A stretch of 64,000 bases of DNA from Nitrospira sp. CR1.1 (lineage in GTDB: Bacteria > Nitrospirota > Nitrospiria > Nitrospirales > Nitrospiraceae): positions 310,001-374,000 of the forward strand of contig WIAF01000003.1 in the NCBI GenBank assembly GCA_014055465.1, given 5' to 3'. The position numbers and the translations under genes were made by a program. Shown here piece after piece: positions 8,741 through 17,225 of the stretch. How positions within the stretch are numbered: position 1 is the stretch's first letter; each line of letters begins with the position of its first letter. The notes under the pieces were generated by a model that saw only the letters and a list, made by a program, of their open reading frames with translations, did no database searches and had not been told where the DNA came from.

Positions 8741-11700
8741 CGCGCGCCGCGCTGAAAAATCCCTACGCCGTCTTCGCATTGTGCATGATCGCCCTGATTC
8801 TGGGCGGCGTGTCGTACCAGAAGATGCGTGTGGACATTTTTCCCGAAATTAAGCTGCCCTCGATTCTCGTCACGACGTTTTATCGTGGCCTGAGCCCGGG
8901 TGAAATGGAAGGCGCGATCACGCTTAAGATGGAGCAACGCTTCGTCGAAGCGAGCTATGTCGAACATATCGAATCACAATCGCTTGCGGGAATGAGTTAC
9001 ATCAAAGTCTTCTTTCAACCGGACTATGGCATTGATGCGGCACAATCCGAATTGACCAGCCTGGCCTACAGCATCATTCGCCTGTTGCCGCCAGGCGTCT
9101 ACCCGCCGTCAGTCTATAAGTTTGGGGTATCGAGTCTTCCCATCGGATACTTGTCCATCTCCAGTGAGACTCTTGGTCCGAAAGAAATTCGCGATCTGGC
9201 GTACTTCAACGTGCGCAATCAGATCGCAACCATCCCCGGCATTTCCTTTGGTCCTCCCTTGGGCGGGAAGGTCAGGCAGATCACTGTCTTTCTGGATCAG
9301 CAGCGGCTGCTGGCGCGCGGCATCTCGCCTTCCGACGTCGTCAACGCACTGAACCAGCAGAGCGCCATCATCCCAGCAGGCAACATCAAGATCGGCGACC
9401 TTGACTATTACGTCTATTCCAACAGCCTCGTGGACATCGTGGACAAGATCAACGACATTCCCATCAAAGTCGTCAACGGCACGCCGGTGCTGATCCGCGA
9501 CATCGGCACCGCCGCTGACAGCGCCGCCATCCAGACGTCAATCGTACGGGTGAACGGCCGCGAAGCGACCTACATTCCGATCACTAGACAGGAAGGCGCC
9601 AATACGCTGGAAGTCACCGACGGCATCCGTGCGAAGCTTCACAAGCTGACGGAGATTCCACCCGGGACGGCCATCAAGTTTATTTACGACCAGTCGCTCT
9701 ACATTCGTCAGGCCATCGCCAATTTGCAGAAAGAAGGCCTCCTGGGCGCCGGTCTCGCCGGCCTCATGATTTTCGTTTTTTTGGCGAGCGTGAAGGCCGC
9801 GCTCGTGGTCGGCCTGGCCATTCCCCTCTCGCTCACCACCGCGCTGGTCGCCCTCTATCTCACGGGCCAAAGCGTGAACATCATGACGCTGGGCGGGTTG
9901 GCCCTCGTCATCGGCACCCTCCTCGACAACAACATCGTCGTGCAGGAAAACCTGCACCGGCATTTGGAAATGGGCAAAGACGGGCGCTTGGCGGCGGAAG
10001 ACAGTGCGACGGAACTGACGCTCCCGATTCTCGTCGCCACGATCTGCATTCTGATCGTGTATCTGCCCATCGTGTTTTTTACCGGCATCGTGAAGTATCT
10101 GTTCGTGCCGCTGGCCATGACGGTGGCTTTTGCGATGCTGGCTGACTATGTCGTGTCTATGTCGGTCACGCCGGTCGTGCTGGCCTGGCTCTACCAGGCC
10201 GGGCATGGCAAGGGTGCCGAACATGGGGCCTCGGCCGATGAGGGCTGGTTTCGCTATGTGCTCGCGATCTATGAACCGCTCTTGCAGGGAGGCCTGCGCT
10301 TCAAAGCATTGGTGATCGTGATCGCGACGTTCGCGCTGATCGCCACCGGCGCATTCCTGGTTCCCCGCCTGCACACCGAATTCTTCCCCAAAGTCGACGC
10401 GGGCAACTTCGCGATGTCGGTCACCGCGCCGGAAGGTTCCCGGATTGAAAAGACCACGGCCATCGTGGGGCAGATCGAACAACTGGTGCACGACACGATC
10501 CCTAAAGACGACCTAGAAGAAGTCATTTCGAACACAGGGCTTTACTACGGCGATGCCGCGCGCTTTGCACCGAACACGGGTAACCATACGGCATTCGTGC
10601 TCGTCAATCTGGTCACCGCTCATAGGGGACACACAGAGGACTACATCACAGACTTGCGCAAGCGGATCAAAACCTCGTTGCCGGGAGTGGAAATCGCTTT
10701 TCAAACCGGCGGCATCATCAGCGACGTGTTGAATTTCGGCTTGAAAGCTCCGATCGATATTCAGGTGAAAGGTCCCAGCCTGGACGTGATCCGGCCTGTG
10801 GCGGAGCGGATTCAACAGCAGATCGCCCAGGTGCCTAACACCGTCGATGTCCGGATCAAGCAAGGCAAGAGTTATCCCGAACTGCACATCGATGTGGACC
10901 GCACAAAGGCCGCCTACTACGGCATCAACCAGAACCGCGTCGTCGTGGATGTTATTACCGGCATCAGCTCGAACCTCGCACTCTCACCCAACTACTGGCT
11001 TGACCCGAAAACCGCCAACGGGTATTTTCTGCTCGCCCAGTACCCGGAGCAATCGCTGACCACGACGGAAGATCTCCTGAACATACCGATCATCGGTGCG
11101 CGCACGCCCCTCCTGCCCACTTCGAGCCTCACGGGAGGCGGCATACAAGGGTCCACGCTCGCGTTGCAGAATACCCCCTTCGCGGGAAGACAGATGGAGA
11201 TCGCGGGCGGCTACTACACGTCCGGCGACGACCGGCGCGGTCCGCCGGTCATGCTGCGCGATGTGGCCCAACTCAACTTCAAGACCGGTCCCGATTCGGT
11301 GGACCACTACGACCTCTCACGGTTGATCAACGTGCTCGTCACGCCCGTCGGCAACGACCTCGGCCACGTCGCAAAGGATATCGAACAGGTGTTGGCCGGC
11401 ATCCAGCTGCCGAAGGACGTGACCGTGCAGCTGCGCGGAGAAGTGGCCAACATGCGCAGCGCGATTCAGAACTTTGCCTTGGCGCTCCCATTGGCCGTGG
11501 TCTTGATTTATCTGGTGATGGTGGCGCTGTTTCGCTCCTTTATCGACCCGCTGATCATTCTGGTGGCTGTCCCGCTCGGCTGGATCGGCACGGTATTGAC
11601 GCTGTACGTGACCAACACGTCGGTTAACGTGGAGTCCATGATCGGGACACTCATGATGATGGGCGTTGTGGTGTCGAACAGCATTTTGCTTGTCGATTTC

Positions 11701-12003
11701 GCCAACCGCATGGTTCGCAACGGAGCGACCGCGGCGCATGCCGTGCTGGAAGCCGGGCGGCGGCGGATCCGGCCGATTCTCATGACGGCGCTTGCCACGA
11801 TCCTCGGCCTGTTACCGCTCGCCCTAGGATTCGGCGAGGGCAACGAAACCATGGTCCCTTTGGCCCGCGCGGTGGTCGGAGGATTGGCGGTCAGCACGAT
11901 CATGACACTGCTGGTCGTGCCCGTCATGCACAGTCTCGTGTTGATTCGACGAGAACGCGCGCCGGTGCCCACCACCGCTCCCGCGACTTCAGAGGGTATG
12001 TAA
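8734..12003 (+). CDS. RND-family efflux pump, inner-membrane permease
   Basis: 1,089 residues from the ATG at 8734, which overlaps the upstream stop; the 13 residues before it in the same frame are not typical. The protein has the RND layout: TM1, large periplasmic porter domain, TM2-6, second porter domain, TM7-12. The start MLTRAALKNPYAVFALCMIA and DIFPEI are classic. It should be the proton-driven pump exporting drugs or other small molecules through a tripartite channel. In TM4 the AcrB Asp407-Asp408 pair reads Asp398-Asn399 (LLDNNIVVQEN), and the TM10 Lys940 position reads Ser981 (VVVSNSILLVDFAN), so the proton relay differs from AcrB. The stop overlaps the next start (TAATG), followed by adaptor and outer-membrane channel genes: a complete three-part pump. 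Confidence 0.95.
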   Translation: MLTRAALKNPYAVFALCMIALILGGVSYQKMRVDIFPEIKLPSILVTTFYRGLSPGEMEGAITLKMEQRFVEASYVEHIESQSLAGMSYIKVFFQPDYGIDAAQSELTSLAYSIIRLLPPGVYPPSVYKFGVSSLPIGYLSISSETLGPKEIRDLAYFNVRNQIATIPGISFGPPLGGKVRQITVFLDQQRLLARGISPSDVVNALNQQSAIIPAGNIKIGDLDYYVYSNSLVDIVDKINDIPIKVVNGTPVLIRDIGTAADSAAIQTSIVRVNGREATYIPITRQEGANTLEVTDGIRAKLHKLTEIPPGTAIKFIYDQSLYIRQAIANLQKEGLLGAGLAGLMIFVFLASVKAALVVGLAIPLSLTTALVALYLTGQSVNIMTLGGLALVIGTLLDNNIVVQENLHRHLEMGKDGRLAAEDSATELTLPILVATICILIVYLPIVFFTGIVKYLFVPLAMTVAFAMLADYVVSMSVTPVVLAWLYQAGHGKGAEHGASADEGWFRYVLAIYEPLLQGGLRFKALVIVIATFALIATGAFLVPRLHTEFFPKVDAGNFAMSVTAPEGSRIEKTTAIVGQIEQLVHDTIPKDDLEEVISNTGLYYGDAARFAPNTGNHTAFVLVNLVTAHRGHTEDYITDLRKRIKTSLPGVEIAFQTGGIISDVLNFGLKAPIDIQVKGPSLDVIRPVAERIQQQIAQVPNTVDVRIKQGKSYPELHIDVDRTKAAYYGINQNRVVVDVITGISSNLALSPNYWLDPKTANGYFLLAQYPEQSLTTTEDLLNIPIIGARTPLLPTSSLTGGGIQGSTLALQNTPFAGRQMEIAGGYYTSGDDRRGPPVMLRDVAQLNFKTGPDSVDHYDLSRLINVLVTPVGNDLGHVAKDIEQVLAGIQLPKDVTVQLRGEVANMRSAIQNFALALPLAVVLIYLVMVALFRSFIDPLIILVAVPLGWIGTVLTLYVTNTSVNVESMIGTLMMMGVVVSNSILLVDFANRMVRNGATAAHAVLEAGRRRIRPILMTALATILGLLPLALGFGEGNETMVPLARAVVGGLAVSTIMTLLVVPVMHSLVLIRRERAPVPTTAPATSEGM

Positions 12004-13307
12004 TGGACGAATCGTCAACGACTCTCCGCCCCGTCAGGGCCACGCGCCGGAAAATTCGCTGGGTCGCGGCCGCCATTGTGCTCATGCTCGTCGTCGGCGG
12101 GCTCCTCTATTGGCGGGACATCCAGGAAGTCGGCCATCCGGCTCCCCCTGCGTCCTCCGCGGTCCCCGCCCCGCCACACCCGCCCGGCGAATCCGCTGCG
12201 GTACCGGACAGCGCGCCGGTAGATGTGCAGGTGACGAAGCCCACCCGGCGCGATCTGGTGTATACCGTCAAGCTTCCCGCCAATGTGTCTCCCCTCTATC
12301 AAACCACGCTGTACGCCAAGGTATCCGGCTATCTCAAATGGATCGGACCGGACAAGGGTGATGCAGTGAAGAAAAACGACATCGTCGCCGTCATCGACGC
12401 GCCGGAAGTCGAAGAGCAGTACCAGCAGGCGGTGTCGGATTACAAAATTAAAAGGCTGACCTACGAGCGGCTGGCCAAGGTATGGAAGGAGTCGCCGGAC
12501 GTCATTGCCAAGCAGGACGTGGACGTGGCGGAAGCCGCCTATCAGGGAGCCAGGCACTTGATGGAGCAGCGGGTCGTCATGCGCGATTACACCAAAGTCC
12601 GCGCGCCGTATGATGGCATCGTGACCGCGCGATTCGCGGACCCCGGAGCCTTGATTCAAATCGCCACCTCTTCGGCGACGAACGCGATTCCCCTCTTTAC
12701 GATCATGGATCTGAACACGGTTCGCATCTACGCCAACGTGCCGCAAGACGACAGCCCCTGGGTGGTGCCGGGAAAGACTCAGGCGACCGTCAAGGTGACC
12801 GAACTGCCGGACCGCTCGTTTAGCGGCGTCGTCACTCGTTCCACCATGGCGCTGGATCCAGCCACGCGCAGTCTGCTCATAGAAGTCGATTTGCCCAATC
12901 AAGACCATGCACTTCGGCCAGGAACCTTCGCCGAAGTGGCCCTCGGCCTGCGTGAAATTCCACAGGCTCTCGTGGTTCCTCCACAAGCGGTGAGCAGCAC
13001 GCCTAAAGGGAAAACCCTCTTCATCGTCGAAGAAGGCAAGGCAAAACCGGTTGCGGTGCAAACCGGCATCAGCGACGGCCGTTGGATCGAGATCACATCC
13101 GGGTTACGAGGTGACGAAGATGTGGTGGCCGTGGGCAAACGCCGGCTACTCGAAGGCCTGCCGGTCGTCGCCTCGCCGTTCAACCTGCCGGATGCGAAAC
13201 TGTCCCAACAAAAATTTGAGCGGCGTACGCCTGGCGGCACCCCTCCACCGCCGACCGCCGCGCCCACACCAAACAGAGCGACACAGACACAGGGAGTTCG
13301 CCCATGA
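12003..13307 (+). CDS. RND efflux periplasmic adaptor (membrane fusion protein)
   Basis: 434 residues. One N-terminal membrane anchor (IRWVAAAIVLMLVVGGLLYW), a Pro/Ala-rich linker, then the usual MFP order: half-motif biotinyl-lipoyl domain (YAKVSGYLKWIGPDKGDAVK), a short alpha-hairpin (residues ~140-185), second lipoyl half (VRAPYDGIVTARFADPGALI), beta-barrel and membrane-proximal domain, and a Pro/Thr-rich tail. It links the inner-membrane RND pump to the outer-membrane channel. The start codon shares one base with the pump's stop and its stop overlaps the channel gene's start (ATGA), so the three subunits are translationally coupled. The alpha-hairpin is short compared with AcrA, common in pumps outside the enterobacterial group. 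Confidence 0.95.
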   Translation: MDESSTTLRPVRATRRKIRWVAAAIVLMLVVGGLLYWRDIQEVGHPAPPASSAVPAPPHPPGESAAVPDSAPVDVQVTKPTRRDLVYTVKLPANVSPLYQTTLYAKVSGYLKWIGPDKGDAVKKNDIVAVIDAPEVEEQYQQAVSDYKIKRLTYERLAKVWKESPDVIAKQDVDVAEAAYQGARHLMEQRVVMRDYTKVRAPYDGIVTARFADPGALIQIATSSATNAIPLFTIMDLNTVRIYANVPQDDSPWVVPGKTQATVKVTELPDRSFSGVVTRSTMALDPATRSLLIEVDLPNQDHALRPGTFAEVALGLREIPQALVVPPQAVSSTPKGKTLFIVEEGKAKPVAVQTGISDGRWIEITSGLRGDEDVVAVGKRRLLEGLPVVASPFNLPDAKLSQQKFERRTPGGTPPPPTAAPTPNRATQTQGVRP

Positions 13308-14743
13308 CGTATCGATTGCCACGCAGGACCTTCCTCATGCTGGCCGCCCTGTTATCAGCGGCAGCTGCTGCCCCCGCCACCCATGCCGCCGATACGGACC
13401 GGCCGGTCTCGTTGTCCCGAGGCAGTTTTCTCGGCGTGCAACAGGCCGTAGAGATTGCCGTAAAAAACCACCCGATGCTGATCGAGGGGCAGGCAAACTT
13501 AAAAGCCTCGGAGGCGCGCACGGAACAGGCGCGTTCCTTGTACTATCCCCAGGTTTATGCCAACGCCAACACCGTCGCCGGCGCCGGCGTGACCAATCCG
13601 CGTTTCCTGATCGGCGGAGGACTGCTGCGCGAAAATCAAACCACCTTCACCGGCGGCGTGATCGCCAATCAACGCCTCTACGATTTCGGCTATACCAGCA
13701 ATCTCGTGGAGTCGAACAAACTCGCCGAACGTGCCCAAGGGCAGGATGTGAACGCGCGACGCGCCCTGGTGCTGCTGTATGTGCAGCGCGCGTACCTGAA
13801 CAGTCTGAAGCGGCATCGCCTGGTGCAGATTGCCGAAGAGACGGTTCGTGAGCGCGGAATCATCGCCGGCCAGATCGAAACGCTCTATCGCCAACAACTG
13901 AAATCCAAGCTCGACTTCGACCTGGCCCATGTCGAGCTCGTGAACGCCCAATCCCTGCTGGTGCGGAGCCGCAACGATCTCAGAGCCAGTTATGCCGATC
14001 TAAACCGCACCATGGGCATTGCTGGAAGCGACGACTATGTCCTCGAAGATATTTCCGTCGCCGTTCGCCCGCAGAAGACGCTGGAGACCCTGATCAGTGA
14101 AAGCCTCTCGCACCCGGAAGTCAAACGGGCCAAGGAACACACGGCATCCGCCGATGCGCGACTGACGGCCGCCAAACGTCAATACCTTCCGACTGTTTCC
14201 GCGATCGCCAGCGGCGGCACCTTCGATCCGTTCGATCCGCGCCAGAACCAGCAAACCGGTGGGTGGTGGATGGCCGGCGCCATGGTCTCCATGCCGCTGT
14301 TCACCGGCTTCCTGATCGAGAACCAGGTCGTGGAAGCCAATGCCAATCGGCAGGCCGCCTCGGCCGCGACCAGCAATATCGAACAGGCCTTGACGCAGCA
14401 GGTGACCAATGCCTATCTCGACACCCTCACCTTCGCGCAACAAATCACGCTGGCGGAAGAACAGGTCAAGACCGCCCAAGAAGCCTTACAGCTTTCCAAA
14501 CAGCGCTACAAACTCGGGTTGGGCACGGTGGTGGAAGTCACGCAATCAGAGGTCGCACTCACCGCGGCGCAAACGCGACTGGCGGATACGCAGTATGACT
14601 ATAAGATCGCGGAAGTCACGCTGGCCTATACCTCGCAAGGTGACGACACGGGCCGCGTTCTTCTGATGAGCCGCGCGGCGACTGATTCCCGCCCGCCTGA
14701 CACAATGCGCCAGCCAGAAGGACCGCCCCCGGCGGCATACTAG
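13304..14743 (+). CDS. TolC-family outer-membrane efflux channel
   Basis: 479 residues with a signal peptide (MTYRLPRRTFLMLAALLSAA, cleavage near THAAD). The rest is two repeats of the OEP fold: long helices interrupted by short beta segments. The first repeat starts at QQAVEIAVKNHPMLIEGQAN and the second at residue ~265 (TLISESLSHPEVKRAKEH), each followed by the characteristic Ala/Gln-rich coiled-coil and YKLGLGTVVEVTQSE. It forms the trimeric exit duct of the tripartite pump. It starts inside the adaptor's stop codon (ATGA). A Pro-rich tail of about 25 residues closes the protein. No lipobox is seen, so it is anchored by its barrel alone. Confidence 0.95.
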   Translation: MTYRLPRRTFLMLAALLSAAAAAPATHAADTDRPVSLSRGSFLGVQQAVEIAVKNHPMLIEGQANLKASEARTEQARSLYYPQVYANANTVAGAGVTNPRFLIGGGLLRENQTTFTGGVIANQRLYDFGYTSNLVESNKLAERAQGQDVNARRALVLLYVQRAYLNSLKRHRLVQIAEETVRERGIIAGQIETLYRQQLKSKLDFDLAHVELVNAQSLLVRSRNDLRASYADLNRTMGIAGSDDYVLEDISVAVRPQKTLETLISESLSHPEVKRAKEHTASADARLTAAKRQYLPTVSAIASGGTFDPFDPRQNQQTGGWWMAGAMVSMPLFTGFLIENQVVEANANRQAASAATSNIEQALTQQVTNAYLDTLTFAQQITLAEEQVKTAQEALQLSKQRYKLGLGTVVEVTQSEVALTAAQTRLADTQYDYKIAEVTLAYTSQGDDTGRVLLMSRAATDSRPPDTMRQPEGPPPAAY

Positions 14744-14860
14744 CCCGCGTTCATGAGGCATGTAGGCACGCGGCCATGATGACTCACGTTTGAGTATCCG
14801 TGCGTCAGGAGGGATGCACGTGGGGGGTTTACGGGATACGTTTCACGAATGATGGAAAGA

Positions 14861-15571
14861 TCAGATAGTCTGGCCGGGAAAAACAATGGCGAGGTCGATG
14901 ACCAATTCGTCCTTCGTGTTGGCGAGGAGCCCGTCCCAGATGCTCGTCGTTTGAGACACCAGGGCCTGATCAAGGTCAAAGAACAAATCAAACCCTTTGG
15001 AGATAATGGGGTTCATCGGGTACCGTCGATCGTAGATCATACCGTAGGCCGGAATACCGTACAGCGTCTGCCAATTTCCCAGAATAAAATGCAGTTCAGT
15101 GCCCCGGATGTACAGGCCCCCCGACGTGATCGTACGCTTCACCGACGTTTCCGGCTGACTGAGGTAGTAGGTCACCCGCTCATTTTCTCGCGCTAACCGT
15201 AACGCCTGGACCACCTGCGGCACGAGGATCATGATCTCCGCATCGCGGAACATCGGTACCCGCCGAGAGTCGCCGCCGATCCAGCGCTGCACCATGGTCC
15301 GGTGCTCCTGAACCGTAAGGCCCATCAGTACTCGCCTGACCTGCTCGTGAGAAAACTGAGCAGGATGCGTGAAATGCCCGGGCGGCCATTCCGGCAGCAC
15401 ATTGGCATCCAACTCCAAACGGACAAAATTGACGGGGTCTTCGTACACAGTCCGAGACGGGACCTGAGGAATGGCGCAGCCTGCAGCGAGCATGCAGGTC
15501 AGCGCGCCTCGTAAAACGTGAAACGTGAAACGTGAAAGGATGATCCGGGCATTCCCTCGCTTGCCGCTCAT
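14861..15571 (-). CDS. Lipoprotein of unknown function
   Basis: 236 residues with a lipoprotein signal peptide ending in LAAGC (Cys at residue 31). The mature part contains predicted alternating helices and strands, with TSGGLYIRGTELHFILG and YGIPAYGMIYDRRYPMN as recognisable conserved-looking patches; no domain is identified. The stop of the upstream cyclophilin gene lies 15 bases before the start, and the gene ends the long minus-strand run. The sequence encoding residues 13-20 sits on a three-copy AAACGTG heptamer repeat. A different in-frame start after the repeat cannot be excluded, but the residues before it include basic ones expected of a signal peptide. Probably an outer-membrane or periplasm-facing lipoprotein. 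Confidence 0.8.
   Translation of the reverse strand: MSGKRGNARIILSRFTFHVLRGALTCMLAAGCAIPQVPSRTVYEDPVNFVRLELDANVLPEWPPGHFTHPAQFSHEQVRRVLMGLTVQEHRTMVQRWIGGDSRRVPMFRDAEIMILVPQVVQALRLARENERVTYYLSQPETSVKRTITSGGLYIRGTELHFILGNWQTLYGIPAYGMIYDRRYPMNPIISKGFDLFFDLDQALVSQTTSIWDGLLANTKDELVIDLAIVFPGQTI
15514..15537. repeat. Tandem heptamer AAACGTG, three copies
   Basis: Three perfect tandem copies of AAACGTG plus a partial fourth unit, inside the signal-peptide region of the lipoprotein gene at 14861-15571. A copy-number change would shift the reading frame, so it could act as a slippage-based switch, but the shortness of the tract argues for stability. Confidence 0.85.
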
Positions 15572-15586
15572 CTCTTACGTCTCGCA

Positions 15587-16096
15587 CTATTCCGTAATCG
15601 TCACGGCCATTTCGACTCGTTCCAATGGATTGTCGCGCCCATCACGCTTGGCACCGACGACCTTGTCAACCACATCGAGCCCGCTCTGCACTTCCCCGAA
15701 CACCGTATATTGCCAATCCAGGAAGTTGGCGTCATTCACGCAGATAAAGAACTGAGAACCGGCGCTGTCCGGATCATTGGCGCGCGCCATGGAGAGGGTT
15801 CCCCGCTTATGCGGCTTGCTGTTGAACTCCGCCTTCACGTTGTGGCCCGGACCGCCCATCCCGTGTGATGCACGGTCCGGATTCTTGCTGTTAGGATCGC
15901 CGCCCTGAATCATGAACCCGGGAATCACGCGGTGAAAGGTGGTACCGTTGTAAAAGCCTTTCTTCGCCAGGTCCGTAAAGTTTTTGACGTGATTCGGCGC
16001 GACGTCCGGGAAAAAGCGCAGCACGATCTGGCCCCAGGACTCATTCTTGGATGTCACAGTGATAATCGCTTGTGGTGAACCGGTTTGTGCCGTCAT
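15587..16096 (-). CDS. Cyclophilin-type peptidyl-prolyl cis-trans isomerase
   Basis: 169 residues, one complete cyclophilin domain and no signal peptide, so probably cytoplasmic. The diagnostic block FHRVIPGFMIQGGDP holds the catalytic Arg and the Phe/Met pocket; SQFFICVNDANFLDWQYTVF carries the conserved Gln-Phe-Phe, and the cyclosporin-contacting Trp is retained in LDWQYTVFGEV. It accelerates proline isomerisation during folding. It lies downstream of the propeller gene (17 bases between stop and start) and upstream of the lipoprotein gene (15 bases), so it is part of the same minus-strand run. The length matches small bacterial PpiB-type enzymes (about 165 residues). Confidence 0.95.
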   Translation of the reverse strand: MTAQTGSPQAIITVTSKNESWGQIVLRFFPDVAPNHVKNFTDLAKKGFYNGTTFHRVIPGFMIQGGDPNSKNPDRASHGMGGPGHNVKAEFNSKPHKRGTLSMARANDPDSAGSQFFICVNDANFLDWQYTVFGEVQSGLDVVDKVVGAKRDGRDNPLERVEMAVTITE

Positions 16097-16113
16097 CTCA
16101 TGTCCTTTCCTAC

Positions 16114-17190
16114 TCAGTTAAACTTGAAGGGCGCGACGCTCTCGCCTTCCAACCCCTGGCTGACCGCCGTCCAGGTGAGACCATCGTCATCGCTGCGAAA
16201 CACACCGGAGCTGGTTCCGGCATAAAATCCGCCCTTCTCGCCCTCGATCAACACCTGCACCGAGAGATTGCTGAGGCCCTTGTTCAAGGGCATCCATTGC
16301 CGTCCCTTGTCGACGGTCTTAAAGATTCCTCGCCCCGTGGCAACATACACACCGCGCTCGTTGCTGATCAAGCCGCGAATGGAATCGTTGGGCAAGGCCC
16401 GACTGATCGGCAACCAGGTTTTGCCGCCGTCTCCGCTGCGGAACACCCCGCCGTCGAACGTGCCAGCATACACGCCCTGTTCCTTATCGACGGCCAGCAC
16501 GCGGATAAAATTCTCCACCAATCCTTCGTGGTCTTTCAGCCCCTGCTTCAGGCGCGTCCATCCGGGTGAGCGTTCCTTGTAACTATGCACGCCTTTGCCG
16601 GAAGTTCCCGCGTACAGCGTGCCATCGCTGGTTCTGACTAGCGCATGCACCAGCACTTCATCCAGCCCGGTCGTCACGACTTTCCATTGATCCTGCGCCG
16701 CATTCAACAGGTATACCCCGTCGCCGGTCCCTGCATAGAGCCCCTTGGCATCCATCAGCAATGCTTTGATTTCCAGACGCTTCAGGCCTTTGTTGATGGC
16801 CTGCCAGGTTTTGCCGGCATCGCGGGAGCGGAACACTCCGCCACGAAACGTCCCCGCATAGATGGCGCCATCTTTGCCGGTGGTGAGACAGAGCACGAAG
16901 GGATCGTTCAATCCCTCGTTGGCCGACATCCAGGTGCCGCCCCGGTCGCTGCTTCGAAAAATGCCCATGCCGAATGATCCAGCGTAAATCACGCCACCGG
17001 CGCCTGAAGCCAAGGCCTGAATACTGGTGTTTCCGATATCAGCAGGCGCGGAAGGGTCCTCCCCCGGATGTCCCTGTTCCAATTTCGGCGGCCCGCCGCC
17101 CTCGTTCCCGACTGGCAGGGATTCGCCATATCCCATTCCCTGCAGACTGCCGACCGCCAGCGCCGTCCACACCAACATGTGACGCAGCAT
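16114..17190 (-). CDS. Exported seven-bladed beta-propeller protein (BNR/Ycf48-like)
   Basis: 358 residues from the ATG at 17190, with signal peptide MLRHMLVWTALAVGSLQG. About seven repeats of the pattern 'I-ALA--..G-IYAGT--GVFRS-D-G-TW--...GL' fill the rest (clear copies start near GGVIYAGSFG, GAIYAGTFRG, GLYAGTGDGV, GTLYAGTSGK, GVYAGTFDGG, GVYVATGRGI and GGFYAGTSSG). BNR or Ycf48/HCF136-like propellers bind partner proteins or glycans. This one probably acts in the periplasm. An alternative ATG at 17229 overlaps the tatC stop (ATGA) and would lengthen the N-terminus by 13 residues; AAGGGTGAG before 17190 favours the shorter form. Exact ligand unknown. Confidence 0.85.
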   Translation of the reverse strand: MLRHMLVWTALAVGSLQGMGYGESLPVGNEGGGPPKLEQGHPGEDPSAPADIGNTSIQALASGAGGVIYAGSFGMGIFRSSDRGGTWMSANEGLNDPFVLCLTTGKDGAIYAGTFRGGVFRSRDAGKTWQAINKGLKRLEIKALLMDAKGLYAGTGDGVYLLNAAQDQWKVVTTGLDEVLVHALVRTSDGTLYAGTSGKGVHSYKERSPGWTRLKQGLKDHEGLVENFIRVLAVDKEQGVYAGTFDGGVFRSGDGGKTWLPISRALPNDSIRGLISNERGVYVATGRGIFKTVDKGRQWMPLNKGLSNLSVQVLIEGEKGGFYAGTSSGVFRSDDDGLTWTAVSQGLEGESVAPFKFN

Positions 17191-17225
17191 AAGACACTCA
17201 CCCTTCGAAAATTGTGAACGCCGGG

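Noticed and set aside
9538-10491. 317-residue minus-strand frame
   Set aside because: It lies entirely inside the RND pump gene, is His/Asp/Arg-rich as expected for an antisense shadow, and has no family resemblance.
12015-13061. 348-residue minus-strand frame
   Set aside because: Antisense shadow of the adaptor gene; composition (Arg/His/Gly-rich) reflects GC-rich third positions and no domain is seen.
15514-15537. Heptamer repeat as a CRISPR or similar array
   Set aside because: Units are only 7 bases and directly adjacent, with no spacers.
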